This document shows positions 6,378 to 14,680 of a stretch of 21,598 nucleotides of DNA, in pieces. The DNA comes from an uncultured Clostridia bacterium (lineage in GTDB: Bacteria; Bacillota; Clostridia; Christensenellales; Borkfalkiaceae). A program made the position numbers and the translations under genes. The notes beneath the pieces were generated by a model, which was given only the letters and a program-made list of their open reading frames with translations, was not told the DNA's origin and ran no database searches. Position 1 is the first letter of the stretch. Each line of letters starts with the position of its first letter. The DNA is taken from contig CANRIY010000011.1 of NCBI GenBank assembly GCA_947630775.1, forward strand, positions 1-21,598, read 5' to 3'.

Positions 6378-7025
6378 TTATTTATTCGTAAAACTTAAGA
6401 TTTTTTCGGTAATGCCGAACACGACGATGAGGTCTCCCTCTTCGAACACATAATTGCCGTCGATGGAGGAGAGCACGTTGTTGCCCTTTTTGACGGTGAG
6501 GATATTCATGCCGTATTTGACGCGCGGGTTGACGTCGATGAGCTTCTTTTTGACCCACTTTTTGGGAGTCTCCATCTCGAAAATGGAGTGTTCGCTGTCC
6601 AGTTCGATGAAGTTGACGACGTTCGCCGCATTCAGCGTGACGGCGAGCTTTTCCGCAATATCCTTGTCGGGATAGATGACTTCATCCGCGCCCGCACGCA
6701 TCAGGAACTTCCGCTGGATCTCGGTGGAAGCCTTGGAGACGACCCGCTTCGCCCCTAAATCTTTGAGATTGGACGTGATCTCGAGGGAAGACTGGAAATC
6801 GTCGCCGATCGCGACCACGCACACGTCGAAAGAGGGGATGTCGAGCGCGCGGAGATTGTCGATGATCATGCAGTTCGTGATGAGGGCGTTCGTATAGTGG
6901 GAAGCGAGGCCGTTGATCGTGTCCTCGTTTTTATCTACGATCATGACCTCGTCGCCCATGCCGAGGAGCTTCTCCCCGAGCGTGCGGCCGAATTTTCCCA
7001 TGCCGATCAAAAGTACGGATACCAT
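6378..7025 (-). CDS. ktrA: Potassium uptake regulatory subunit KtrA/TrkA (RCK domain protein)
   Basis: Cytoplasmic gating ring subunit of a Ktr/Trk potassium transporter; it binds nucleotide and controls the membrane subunit KtrB. I chose the ATG at 7025, with AAGGAGA upstream, giving 215 aa, close to the usual 220 for KtrA. The Rossmann motif G-M-G-K-F-G is at residues 8-13, and Asp31 ends the second strand where it would bind the ribose of the nucleotide. The region from about 136 to 212 is the RCK_C (TrkA_C) domain. It is a single-RCK form, unlike the double-length E. coli TrkA, which supports KtrA rather than TrkA. The gene begins 19 bases after ktrB and shares its promoter. Confidence 0.9.
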   Translation of the reverse strand: MVSVLLIGMGKFGRTLGEKLLGMGDEVMIVDKNEDTINGLASHYTNALITNCMIIDNLRALDIPSFDVCVVAIGDDFQSSLEITSNLKDLGAKRVVSKASTEIQRKFLMRAGADEVIYPDKDIAEKLAVTLNAANVVNFIELDSEHSIFEMETPKKWVKKKLIDVNPRVKYGMNILTVKKGNNVLSSIDGNYVFEEGDLIVVFGITEKILSFTNK

Positions 7026-7044
7026 GTTCTTTCTCCTTTCTTGA

Positions 7045-8379
7045 TTAACCGATGAATATGATCTCGACGGGGCGACGGATCTTCGCCTCGGAGAGTTTCT
7101 TTCTGCCGAATGCCATTGCGATTGTGAGCACGCCCACCCGTCCCGCATACATCAAAAGCGTGAGGATGATCTTGGAAGCGACGGAGAGCGCGGGGGTGAG
7201 CGAGAGGCTGAGCCCGACCGTGCCGAGCGCCGAGACGGATTCGAAGAGCACCGCCTTGAAGGAATAGGACTCGATCGCACAGATCGTCATTGCCGCGACG
7301 AGAATGATGGTAAGATACGCCGTAAAGACGGCGAGCGCCTGCACGAGCTGGGACTTGTCCACACGGCGTTTGCCGATGTTGATGTCCTGCTTTCCGCGGA
7401 ATGCCGCCACCATGCCCATGATCATCACGGCAAACGTGCCCACTTTGATGCCGCCCGCCGTCGAGCCCGAGCACCCGCCGATGAACATCAAAATGACCGT
7501 GAGAAGGTACCCGCTCTCGGACATGGTGGTGTAATCCACCGTATAGAAGCCCGCCGTGCGCGCCGTCGTGGCGTTGAAGATGGCACAGAGGAATTTTCCC
7601 CCGACGCCTTTATCCGCATACCCCACATTCCAGTCGAAGGCGAGGAAGAGACCCGTCGAGACGACGAGCAGGATCCCGCTCACGAGCAGGATGAATTTGG
7701 TATAAAACTGGAATTTTTTGGGATTTCCCTTGCAGTTGAAGATGTCCCCCCACACGCAGAAGCCGAGCCCGCCGATGATGATGAGTGCACAGACCGTGAG
7801 GCTCACGAGGGGATCGGAAGCGTAGGCGGAGAGTGACCCGCTCGCCCCCATGAGGTCGAACCCCGCATTGCAGAAGGCGGAGACGGAGTGGAATACCGAA
7901 AAATAGATGCCGTTCCCGACCCCGAAGTCGGGAATAAATCGGATGGATAGGAGCCCCGCGCCGACCGTTTCGATGAGAAGCGTCCCTATGACAATGCGCT
8001 TGACGAGCGTCTTGACCCCGTTGAGACTGCTGCCGCCGAGCGAGCGGATGACCGCGCTGCGCTCATACAGCCCGAAGCCCCGCTTCACCATGATAAAGAG
8101 GATGGAGACGATGGTCGTAAAGCCGAGCCCGCCGAGCTGGATCAGAAGAAGAATGACGATCTGCCCGAAGAGCGTCCAGTGGGTGAAAGTGTCGAAGGGG
8201 ACGAGCCCCGTGACGCAGGCGGCGGATGTAGCGGTAAAGAGGGCGTCGATATAGTCCGTCCCGCCCGTCCTCGAAGCAAAGGGCAGCACGAGAAGAACGC
8301 TCCCCGCAAGGATGACGATGAGGTATCCCAGCGCGAGGTAACGCCATATGCTCATTTTCGGTTTTACGTTGAATTTCAT
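7045..8379 (-). CDS. ktrB: Potassium transporter membrane subunit KtrB/TrkH
   Basis: Membrane pore subunit of a Na+- or H+-coupled potassium uptake system. Start ATG at 8379 has GAGGAA upstream and gives 444 aa, the normal KtrB length; an in-frame ATG at 8415 would add 12 residues without a good ribosome binding site. The protein is highly hydrophobic with the fourfold M1-P-M2 layout. The P-loops fit T-G-L at 57-59, N-A-G-F at 171-174, T-A-G-F at 275-278 and G-T-V-G at 386-389. The G-C-S-G-S-T-A-G-G-I-K segment (302-312) matches the flexible gate loop typical of the family. It precedes ktrA in a two-gene operon. The leader from the predicted start is only about 20 bases, too short for a c-di-AMP riboswitch. 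Confidence 0.93.
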   Translation of the reverse strand: MKFNVKPKMSIWRYLALGYLIVILAGSVLLVLPFASRTGGTDYIDALFTATSAACVTGLVPFDTFTHWTLFGQIVILLLIQLGGLGFTTIVSILFIMVKRGFGLYERSAVIRSLGGSSLNGVKTLVKRIVIGTLLIETVGAGLLSIRFIPDFGVGNGIYFSVFHSVSAFCNAGFDLMGASGSLSAYASDPLVSLTVCALIIIGGLGFCVWGDIFNCKGNPKKFQFYTKFILLVSGILLVVSTGLFLAFDWNVGYADKGVGGKFLCAIFNATTARTAGFYTVDYTTMSESGYLLTVILMFIGGCSGSTAGGIKVGTFAVMIMGMVAAFRGKQDINIGKRRVDKSQLVQALAVFTAYLTIILVAAMTICAIESYSFKAVLFESVSALGTVGLSLSLTPALSVASKIILTLLMYAGRVGVLTIAMAFGRKKLSEAKIRRPVEIIFIG

Positions 8380-8405
8380 CCGCTGTTCCTCGGTGCAACA
8401 TCTAT

Positions 8406-8434
8406 ATTTTATCAAATCGCAGAGGAATTATCAA
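8406..8434 (-). promoter_or_regulatory. Promoter of the ktrB-ktrA operon
   Basis: On the minus strand -35 TTGATA (8434-8429), 17-base spacer and -10 TAAAAT (8411-8406): five of six matches in each box. Predicted start near 8399. Confidence 0.75.
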
Positions 8435-8508
8435 GTGTTTTTGAGGAGAAATGTCCCGCCGCCGCGGAGAGAGTGTTTTGTATCACGCATGGAAAATTTT
8501 TACGGTTT

Positions 8509-8537
8509 TTGAAAACAGGCCAAAAACACAATACAAA
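8509..8537 (+). promoter_or_regulatory. Possible promoter of the PocR-type regulator gene
   Basis: -35 TTGAAA (8509-8514), 17-base spacer, -10 TACAAA (8532-8537). The -35 is good, the -10 is weak (four of six). A TAAAAT at 8555-8560 is another -10 candidate but has no matching -35. Confidence 0.35.
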
Positions 8538-8586
8538 AGCGGAATAAGATTTGGTAAAATAAAAGAAAAAACGGAGGAAGAAAGAA

Positions 8587-9474
8587 ATGGAAAATTATTT
8601 GCATCAGATTGAGCCGTTGTTTTTGGAACTGTGCCGTGAGACCGGCGCGGCGGCCACGCTATGCGACGCGCCCGGAAACATCATTGCCCATTGCGGCGGC
8701 GGGGCGGATGCTTGCCGCCATATGCGCCGCAACGGGACATTGCTTGAGGCGTGCAATGACTGCGACAAGGCAGCCCGCAGGCGTCTCGCGGAGGGGTGCG
8801 ACCTCTTTGGATACGTCTGCCACGCGGGGCTCTTGGAAGTGGCGGCTGCCATCCGCGGCAAGGACGGCACCTTGGAAGGATACATCATTATGGGAAAATT
8901 TCTTGCGGTGAATGCGGTGGAAGCGACAAAAAAAACGTATCGGAAGCTGCTTTCCCGCACCGATCTCGATCATTCCGCCCTGCGTGCTTCCTTCCGCGCA
9001 CTTCCGATTTTGAAGACGGGGGAGCTGAAAGACGCCATCCGTTTTCTCGCGGAAATTGCAAGGAAGTTTGCGGCGGAAGGGCTCATGAAGGGCTTCTGCG
9101 ACCCTGACATGCAACGGATCATCCAACTGGTCGGGATGAGCGAAAAGGAAAAGGTGACCTGCGAGGCTCTTTACGGTACGCTCGCCATGTCACGGCGTCC
9201 GCTCGGGAGAAAGGTCGAACGATGCTGCGGAGAAAAACTCGACGCGTTTCTCGACCAGCGGACCATGATACGGGCGGAAGACCTTCTCATGAACACCTCT
9301 TTCAGCGTGGATACGATCGCGGAACAGCTCGGGTACGATCTATCTTCTTTTATCAACTTTTTCAAGCGCCTGTACGGCGACACCCCGGGGAATTTCCGAA
9401 AATTCGGGCAGGGCAGGACGGTCCGTTTCGAAAGCGCTCTCGCCGCCCGTTCCCGCTTTCTCATCCCGATTTGA
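8587..9474 (+). CDS. PocR-domain transcriptional regulator with AraC-type DNA-binding region
   Basis: A 295-aa two-part regulator. The N-terminal half (about residues 5-165) fits the PocR sensory domain (PF10114), first described in the propanediol-utilisation activator PocR. It has the C56-N-D-C59 pair, the Y-V-C78-H-A-G-L motif, and the G-K-F strand near 103. The C-terminal part fits an AraC double helix-turn-helix. The first is poorly conserved (about 188-222). The second is clear (about 228-272), with A-E-D-L-L, I-A-E-Q-L-G-Y, F-x-x-x-F-K-R-L-Y-G and P-G-N-F-R. A GGAGGAAG sits before the start. No propanediol, glycerol or compartment genes are in the window, so the ligand and targets are unknown; it may act on genes elsewhere. 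Stops with TGA; a terminator hairpin follows about 90 bases later. Confidence 0.85.
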   Translation: MENYLHQIEPLFLELCRETGAAATLCDAPGNIIAHCGGGADACRHMRRNGTLLEACNDCDKAARRRLAEGCDLFGYVCHAGLLEVAAAIRGKDGTLEGYIIMGKFLAVNAVEATKKTYRKLLSRTDLDHSALRASFRALPILKTGELKDAIRFLAEIARKFAAEGLMKGFCDPDMQRIIQLVGMSEKEKVTCEALYGTLAMSRRPLGRKVERCCGEKLDAFLDQRTMIRAEDLLMNTSFSVDTIAEQLGYDLSSFINFFKRLYGDTPGNFRKFGQGRTVRFESALAARSRFLIPI

Positions 9475-9530
9475 TTTTTACCGTCACAAAAAGCACAAAT
9501 TTGTAGTACAATACGGGTTTTTCCGCTCTG

Positions 9531-9555
9531 AAAAAAATTTCCGAAAATTTTTTTG
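9531..9555. repeat. A/T-tract palindrome upstream of the recombinase gene
   Basis: AAAAAAATTT and AAATTTTTTT flank a short CCGA spacer. A near copy (AAAAAAATTTC then AAAATTTTT, lacking the two-base CG) lies at 10709-10728, on the other side of the recombinase gene. Confidence 0.5.
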
Positions 9556-9561
9556 TTTAGT

Positions 9562-9595
9562 AAAACGGTTTGCCATTTGCAAGCCGTTTTTATTT
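9562..9595 (+). terminator. Terminator after the PocR-type regulator gene
   Basis: A 12-bp stem (9562-9573 with 9579-9590, one G-T pair) closes a five-base CATTT loop and is followed by T-rich sequence. Its right arm overlaps the -35 box of the recombinase promoter. Confidence 0.7.
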
Positions 9596-9605
9596 CTGCT
9601 ACAAT
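9577..9605 (+). promoter_or_regulatory. Promoter of the tyrosine recombinase gene
   Basis: -35 TTGCAA (9577-9582), 17-base spacer, -10 TACAAT (9600-9605). Predicted start near 9612, about 20 bases before the ATG at 9633. Confidence 0.6.
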
Positions 9606-9632
9606 AGAATTACGAAGGATAAGAGGTGGAAG

Positions 9633-10574
9633 ATGAAATACGGCGAGTGGCTGAATATCTGGCTCGAGGACTATGTGAAGCCCGTCGAGAAGGAGAGGAC
9701 TTACAGGGCGTATCAGGATACGGTCCGTCTGCGGCTTGAACCCATTTTCGGGGAGACCGAGCTCGACGAACTTGACGTCTCCTATATCCAGCATTATATT
9801 ACGGGGCTCTTGGAGCACGGGAATCTCCTCACGGGCGGGCCGCTCTCGGCAAACAGTATCAGGTTGATTTTCAGCGTGTTTCGTAACTCCCTGCGCCGCG
9901 CCTATAATTTGGGCTATGCGGAGAAGTACATCGGAGACAAACTCACGTTGCCCAAAGCTCCCGAGACGGAAGTCATCGTGTTTACGGAGAGCGAGCAATC
10001 TCAAATAGAGAATGAAATTGCGAAGATGCTGCAAAAGCGTTCTTCGCGGCACAAGCTCAACGGCATCATCATCTGCCTGCACTCGGGGCTTCGGATCGGG
10101 GAACTTTTGGCTCTTGAATGGGAGGATATCGACTTTGAGAATGCCCTCATGACGATCAGTAAGACCTGTCGGGACGGAAAGGACGCAAACGGAAACTATC
10201 TTAAAATCGTCGACCGACCCAAGACGTACTCCTCCCGCCGCGTCATTCCCTTGCCGAGCTGTCTCATGGCATTGCTTTCCGGGATGAAAAAGGAGAGCAA
10301 GTCAAATTATGTCATCTCCGACAAGAACGGCGGCACCGTGCGGGTTCGGTCCTTCCAGAGAAGCTATCAATTATTATTAAAGAAGCTCGGCATTCCGCAT
10401 AAGAAGTTCCACGCCCTCCGCCACACCTTTGCGACGCGGGCAAACGAGCGGGCAATGGACGACAAGACGCTCTCGGAAGTCCTCGGGCACAGATCGCCCG
10501 TCATTACATTAAAGTTGTATGTTCACTCCCTCCTCGACCACAAGCGGAGGATGATGGAGCAGGTGAACGGATAA
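9633..10574 (+). CDS. Tyrosine recombinase/integrase
   Basis: A 313-aa site-specific recombinase of the phage integrase/XerC-XerD superfamily. The ATG at 9633 is preceded by AGAGGTGG and lies downstream of a plausible promoter. The N-terminal SAM-like core-binding domain spans about residues 3-100. The catalytic domain follows with Arg154 (HSGLRIGELL), a likely beta-hairpin Lys197, the His260-x-x-Arg263 box (HALRHTFATR), His286 (LGHRSP) and nucleophile Tyr296 (LKLYVHS). All active-site residues are present, so it should be functional. It stands alone: no excisionase, relaxase, phage or cargo genes are next to it, and two terminators isolate it. It could be a domesticated recombinase, the remnant of an integrated element, or an inversion switch enzyme. 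The substrate site is unknown. Confidence 0.92.
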   Translation: MKYGEWLNIWLEDYVKPVEKERTYRAYQDTVRLRLEPIFGETELDELDVSYIQHYITGLLEHGNLLTGGPLSANSIRLIFSVFRNSLRRAYNLGYAEKYIGDKLTLPKAPETEVIVFTESEQSQIENEIAKMLQKRSSRHKLNGIIICLHSGLRIGELLALEWEDIDFENALMTISKTCRDGKDANGNYLKIVDRPKTYSSRRVIPLPSCLMALLSGMKKESKSNYVISDKNGGTVRVRSFQRSYQLLLKKLGIPHKKFHALRHTFATRANERAMDDKTLSEVLGHRSPVITLKLYVHSLLDHKRRMMEQVNG

Positions 10575-10586
10575 GCAAAACGAAAG

Positions 10587-10618
10587 AGCCCGCCGGCAAG
10601 AGCGCCGACGGGCTTTTA
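10587..10618 (+). terminator. Terminator after the recombinase gene
   Basis: AGCCCG (10587-10592) pairs with CGGGCT (10609-10614), then one mismatch, then a further 4 bp. TTTTA follows. Confidence 0.85.
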
Positions 10619-10624
10619 TGTATG

Positions 10625-10661
10625 AAAAAAGCCGTCTATTATCTAATTAGGCGGCTTTTTT
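10625..10661. terminator. Second, bidirectional terminator
   Basis: AAAAAAGCCGTC pairs with GGCGGCTTTTTT (12 bp with one G-T) around a 13-base AT-rich loop. A-run and T-run make it work both ways, shielding the next operon from read-through. Confidence 0.88.
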
Positions 10662-10889
10662 ACGAGTGCATTATACTACACACCCCCGCTTCTGTCAATA
10701 CTTTCTGCAAAAAAATTTCAAAATTTTTCAGAATCTGTTCAATATTGTCATTTTCCGTCGGGATCGGCGCTTTTTTGTTCCTCTAATTAGATATTAGACG
10801 CACATATTCGGGGAAAAGAGCCCCAAAATCGTACCACAAAGTGAACGGGCGAGGCGCAAGTCCGTTGTTTTGTGTTTTTATTTGGAAGT
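10662..10889. other. AT-rich gene-free leader before the amylase operon
   Basis: I see no gene here. It contains a second copy of the A/T-tract sequence (10709-10728), a TCTAATTAG string (10782-10790) that also occurs in the preceding terminator loop (10642-10650), and an imperfect hairpin at 10835-10874 (CACAAA..AACGG with CCGTT..TTTGTG) followed by T-rich sequence. The hairpin might be an attenuator or a protein site; nothing decides it. A weak promoter, TTGTGT (10870-10875) -N18- TAAAAC (10894-10899), would place the -10 inside the palindrome that follows. Confidence 0.4.
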
Positions 10890-10909
10890 TAGGTAAAACG
10901 TTTTACCTA
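10890..10909. promoter_or_regulatory. 20-bp perfect palindrome, LacI-family-type operator
   Basis: TAGGTAAAACGTTTTACCTA is fully self-complementary around a central CG, the layout of LacI/GalR/MalR-type operators. It lies 25 bases before the amylase start codon, next to or over the likely promoter. No LacI-type repressor gene is in the window, so the regulator would be encoded elsewhere. Malto-oligosaccharide control is inferred from the downstream gene. Confidence 0.75.
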
Positions 10910-10934
10910 TCAAAATATGTAAGGAGGAAACAGA

Positions 10935-13694
10935 ATGAAAAAGAGAAGTTTGGGCTGTATTGTATTGTCGCTCATTCTCGCACTCGGGTGTTTTGCGGGA
11001 TGCGGCGGCGAAGATACCAAGCCCGGCACCGATCCCGCTCCCGGCCCCGAGGAACAGGCCCCGCTCAATTATACGGTGACGTATGATGTGGGCGCGGAAG
11101 CCAAGGCGGCGGGGGTCACGGTCACGCCCGGGACGACGCTCGTGATGAACGGAGAGCGGGCAGTCAAGCCGCAGGAGAGCTATTGGGAGGGCCATGAGCT
11201 CGTGGGGTGGTTCAACGGCAGCAACGAATGGAATTTCGCGACCGACAAGGTCACTTCCGACCTCACGCTCACTGCGAAGTGGCAGATCACCGACGCCCAA
11301 AACATCGCCGAGGCGTATGAGGAAAACCTCAACTGGGGGAAGGAACGCCATCTCTACGTCCACTATCTCCGTGCCGCGCATGACGCGACCGAGAACGGCA
11401 GGACGAATGACAGTTATGATGCCTCGACGTATTCCTACGATACGCCCATCGAATCGGACGTCTATGGCGACTGGGGGCTCTGGGTATGGGAGTACAATCC
11501 CGTCCCGAGCGAAGGCAGGACCTTCTATCCCATGAAGATCGACGAGAGCGGCGCCGTGTACGACATCTATCTCGACGGCTCTTGGGACGACGGCGGCTGG
11601 GACAGTGCGGAGCGCACCCACAAATCGAGCCATGTCAACTATTCCAATACCAACTACATCGGCATCCAGCTCTTCTCGCACGACAGCCGTCTGCACGGAC
11701 AGGGCTTCTGGGTGAACGACAGCGGCGATATCACCTTCCAGCTCGAAAAGGCAAGGCGGGAAAAGGGCGATTACCACTGGTTCATCCGCCAGAACGAGGG
11801 ACAGTCGGGGACGCCGACCTATGAATCCTACGTCGTGTTCGACCCGTATGCGGGGCTCGAACCGGGGGCTGCCGTTTCCCGTTATGATGTCATATCGAAC
11901 AAGGGCAACAGCGATCTCTACCCGCAGCAGGACGTTGCGGAGGGTTGGGATGAGAACTCCGTCGGCTATCAGATCTTCGTTGCGTCCTTTGCGGACAGCG
12001 ACAACGACGGCATGGGGGATCTCCGCGGGATCATCGGAAAACTCGACGAACTCAAGACCTTCGGCGTGGATACCCTCTGGCTCACCCCCTTCCAGCAGTC
12101 CAACAGCTATCACGGCTACGACATTCAGGACTACTTCACCGTCGATCCCCGCTTCGGGACCCTCGAGGACTACAGAGAGCTCCTCACCGAGGCGCACAAG
12201 CGCGGCATGAAAGTGCTCATGGACTTCGTGCTCAACCATACTTCCACATCCAACCCGTGGTTCGTGAAGAGCTCCAAACTGCAGAAGGAGACGGTCAAGA
12301 TGCCCGACGGCTCCCTCAAAGTCATCGATTACCGCAGCTTCTACACATGGCAGAGCGAGGAATATGTGAATTCTCTCACCGATCCCGCGGCGAAAAACCA
12401 GTGGTATAAGGACAGCAACGGCTATTACTTCTACTCGTCCTTCGGCTCCTCGATGCCCGAACTCAACTTCGACTATCAGGCAGTCCGCGACGCCATTCTC
12501 GATATCGCCCTCTACTGGATGAGCTTCGGGCTCGACGGTTTCCGTCTCGACGCGGCGAAGCACATCTACATGGTCAACGAGAATCCCAACCATTCGAGCC
12601 AGATCGTGCGCGACTATTCGGACGGTTCGGTCATCGGCTCGACGGCGGGCGACTACTCCTACGACGTCAAGAAGGACGCGAACTTCTTCCTCGAATTCAA
12701 CGCCAAGCTCAAGGCGAGCTACCCGAACGCGCTTCTGCTTGCGGAGAACTTCAACGGCGACCCCATCCATATCGCACAGCTCTATGAAGGGCTCGACAGC
12801 CAGTTCAACTTCAATTTCTACTACGACATGTCGGGCGCCATCGCAACGGTCGCCCTCGACAGCACGAACGGCAAAGACTACAACAACAAGGGCATGCAGA
12901 GCTATGTGGCGGCGCAGTTCGACTTCAATCTCTACCGCCATGACTACATCGACGGCATCTTCACTTCCAACCACGACGTCACCCGTGCCCGCAACCGTCT
13001 GACGGCGGTGCGCAATCTCGCAAAGGCGGACTGGATCGAAAAGACCATGACGGAGAGCCTCTACGAGACGACGGGCAAGCTCGCAAAACTCTGGGCGGGC
13101 ATCTGCCTCTCCATGCCCGGCATCACCTGGATCTACGCGGGCGACGAGCTCGGCATGACGGGCTGCAAGACGGCGAACGCACCGGGTGAAGGGAGCGGCC
13201 ATGAGGACAGATGGCTCCGCCAGCCCTACAAGTGGACGAGCGACGGCAATACCGCAAACGAGGACGGCACTTACACCTACGGCTGGGAGGACGAAGACGA
13301 CCCCACCTGCTACTTCCCGATCGGCTTCAACGGCTATTACAGCGAATGGGATGAGTGGAACCAAAAGATGGACGGCCTCGAACAGCAAAAGGCGGACAAA
13401 GACTCCATCTACAATGCCTATAAGGGCATCATCGCCGCCCGCAAGCGCGCCGATTCGCCGCTTGCAAGGGGGACGGTGACCATCCTCACCTCGTCGGATT
13501 CCAAAGAGAAGGATTACAACCTCATGGTGTGGGAAGTGACGGACGGCAAGAATACGTGGCGTATGTTCCTGAATGCAAGCTCGGCGGGCAAGCAGACAAG
13601 TTATTCGGGCGGCACCCTCGTGTATGCGACGAACGGTACGGGCATCTCGGGCACGACCGTTCCCGGGTACACATTCGCGATCTATTCGGTATAA
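10935..13694 (+). CDS. GH13 alpha-amylase/pullulanase-like lipoprotein with B-repeat and CBM41-like region
   Basis: A 919-aa secreted, lipid-anchored alpha-glucan hydrolase. AAGGAGG precedes the start. The signal ends F-A-G-C23. Residues 45-116 form an InlB-type B-repeat (LVGWFNG...LTAKW). Residues 138-305 resemble a pullulanase-associated/CBM41 glucan-binding region (YVHYLRA, DWGLWVWEY). From about 345 a GH13 barrel follows with its four conserved regions: DFVLNH (430-435), GFRLDAAKH with nucleophile Asp539, LLAENFNG with acid/base Glu604, and TSNHD with His680-Asp681. A DSDNDGMGD loop (354-362) fits a calcium site. A beta-rich C-terminal domain ends the protein. It should cut alpha-1,4 (perhaps alpha-1,6) linkages in starch or glycogen at the cell surface; bond specificity cannot be told. 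It heads a three-gene operon under the LacI-type palindrome. Confidence 0.92.
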   Translation: MKKRSLGCIVLSLILALGCFAGCGGEDTKPGTDPAPGPEEQAPLNYTVTYDVGAEAKAAGVTVTPGTTLVMNGERAVKPQESYWEGHELVGWFNGSNEWNFATDKVTSDLTLTAKWQITDAQNIAEAYEENLNWGKERHLYVHYLRAAHDATENGRTNDSYDASTYSYDTPIESDVYGDWGLWVWEYNPVPSEGRTFYPMKIDESGAVYDIYLDGSWDDGGWDSAERTHKSSHVNYSNTNYIGIQLFSHDSRLHGQGFWVNDSGDITFQLEKARREKGDYHWFIRQNEGQSGTPTYESYVVFDPYAGLEPGAAVSRYDVISNKGNSDLYPQQDVAEGWDENSVGYQIFVASFADSDNDGMGDLRGIIGKLDELKTFGVDTLWLTPFQQSNSYHGYDIQDYFTVDPRFGTLEDYRELLTEAHKRGMKVLMDFVLNHTSTSNPWFVKSSKLQKETVKMPDGSLKVIDYRSFYTWQSEEYVNSLTDPAAKNQWYKDSNGYYFYSSFGSSMPELNFDYQAVRDAILDIALYWMSFGLDGFRLDAAKHIYMVNENPNHSSQIVRDYSDGSVIGSTAGDYSYDVKKDANFFLEFNAKLKASYPNALLLAENFNGDPIHIAQLYEGLDSQFNFNFYYDMSGAIATVALDSTNGKDYNNKGMQSYVAAQFDFNLYRHDYIDGIFTSNHDVTRARNRLTAVRNLAKADWIEKTMTESLYETTGKLAKLWAGICLSMPGITWIYAGDELGMTGCKTANAPGEGSGHEDRWLRQPYKWTSDGNTANEDGTYTYGWEDEDDPTCYFPIGFNGYYSEWDEWNQKMDGLEQQKADKDSIYNAYKGIIAARKRADSPLARGTVTILTSSDSKEKDYNLMVWEVTDGKNTWRMFLNASSAGKQTSYSGGTLVYATNGTGISGTTVPGYTFAIYSV

Positions 13695-13705
13695 GGAGGA
13701 AGAGC

Positions 13706-14659
13706 ATGAAAAAATTACTCAGCATCGCAATGGCAACGGCGCTCGTGGCGACCTGTGCGACGGCGGCGATCGGCGCTTCCGCCGCGGAAGGGGCCGCTCC
13801 CGCACCCGCCCAAGAGACGGCGCAGGTCTATCTTGTCCCCGGGTCGTGGTACGACGCGGCGTCGAAGGAGACCAAGTACAACACCGTCGAGGGCCTCACG
13901 GCGCTCACAACGGAGGAGAAGCAGGCGCTTCACCTCGAAGAAGGGCCCAACGTCTACAAGGCGGGGGCGGCGGGGACGGAACTTCCCGATCCCGTGACGG
14001 AAAAGAAGGACAAAGAGGGAGAACCCTTTGTGTTCCAAGGGTGGTGGTACATTGAAAACGCCACCGTCACCTATGCGGAGACCGTGCCCGAAGTGAAGGA
14101 AGATCTCTATCTGTATGCGGACTTCCGCGCGGCGCTCTCCCAGCGGCATGAACCCGCCGCGCCCACCGAGCAAGTGGGCGGGGGAGAAAAGAACTTCATG
14201 CTCATTACGCATGAGGACGGAACGGAGGACATCGTGCCCCTGCTCGTCTCGGGCACCGACGCATGGGCGGTGGACGACATGGGCTACGGCACCCCCGTGC
14301 AGTTCTTCAACGAATACTTCACGCTCAGAAAGAACGACCGCATCAAGGTGTATCTCACCAATATCGACCCCGAGAATGGCGACAAGGAACCCGTCGCCTA
14401 TCCCAAGCCTCTCGTCGGCCCGTCCTATAAGTACTTCCCGAACATGCTCGAGGCGAGCGGGAGCAACAGGACGTCGAACTATCTCTTTGCGGATAGCTAC
14501 GGCCTCGACGGCAGCGGCGTCGTAGAGGACGGCGAAGAGTTCGCGATGGCGTACATTCCGCAGGAAACGATGACGTTCCGCATCTACATCAAGGTCAACT
14601 ATGGATCTTCGTCGACGAAGAGCGGCCAGCTCAGCGTCTACATGGAGCGGAAGGCTTAA
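13706..14659 (+). CDS. Secreted protein of unknown function in the amylase operon
   Basis: 317 aa; I do not recognise the family. The ATG at 13706 has AAGGAGGA upstream and lies 11 bases after the amylase stop, so the two are co-transcribed. Residues 1-27 are a Sec signal ending A-S-A, without a lipobox Cys, so the mature protein should be released or held non-covalently. Residues 40-140 resemble a stretched B-repeat: they end in F-x-x-W-W-Y...D-L-Y-L-Y-A-D-F, the usual tail of that fold. Residues 165-317 look like an all-beta domain rich in aromatic residues (TFRIYIKVNYG, GQLSVYMERK), compatible with a carbohydrate-binding sandwich. No catalytic motif is visible. Context suggests a glucan-binding or assembly partner of its neighbours, but that is inference. 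Confidence 0.75.
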   Translation: MKKLLSIAMATALVATCATAAIGASAAEGAAPAPAQETAQVYLVPGSWYDAASKETKYNTVEGLTALTTEEKQALHLEEGPNVYKAGAAGTELPDPVTEKKDKEGEPFVFQGWWYIENATVTYAETVPEVKEDLYLYADFRAALSQRHEPAAPTEQVGGGEKNFMLITHEDGTEDIVPLLVSGTDAWAVDDMGYGTPVQFFNEYFTLRKNDRIKVYLTNIDPENGDKEPVAYPKPLVGPSYKYFPNMLEASGSNRTSNYLFADSYGLDGSGVVEDGEEFAMAYIPQETMTFRIYIKVNYGSSSTKSGQLSVYMERKA

Positions 14660-14680
14660 CAAGGCATAAGGAGGAAAAAA

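Noticed and set aside
8380..8410. c-di-AMP riboswitch before ktrB
   Set aside because: The predicted leader is about 20 bases, far too short for the ydaO-type fold.
9633..10574. Prophage or integrative conjugative element
   Set aside because: No phage structural, excisionase, relaxase or cargo genes surround the recombinase, and no tRNA att site is next to it.
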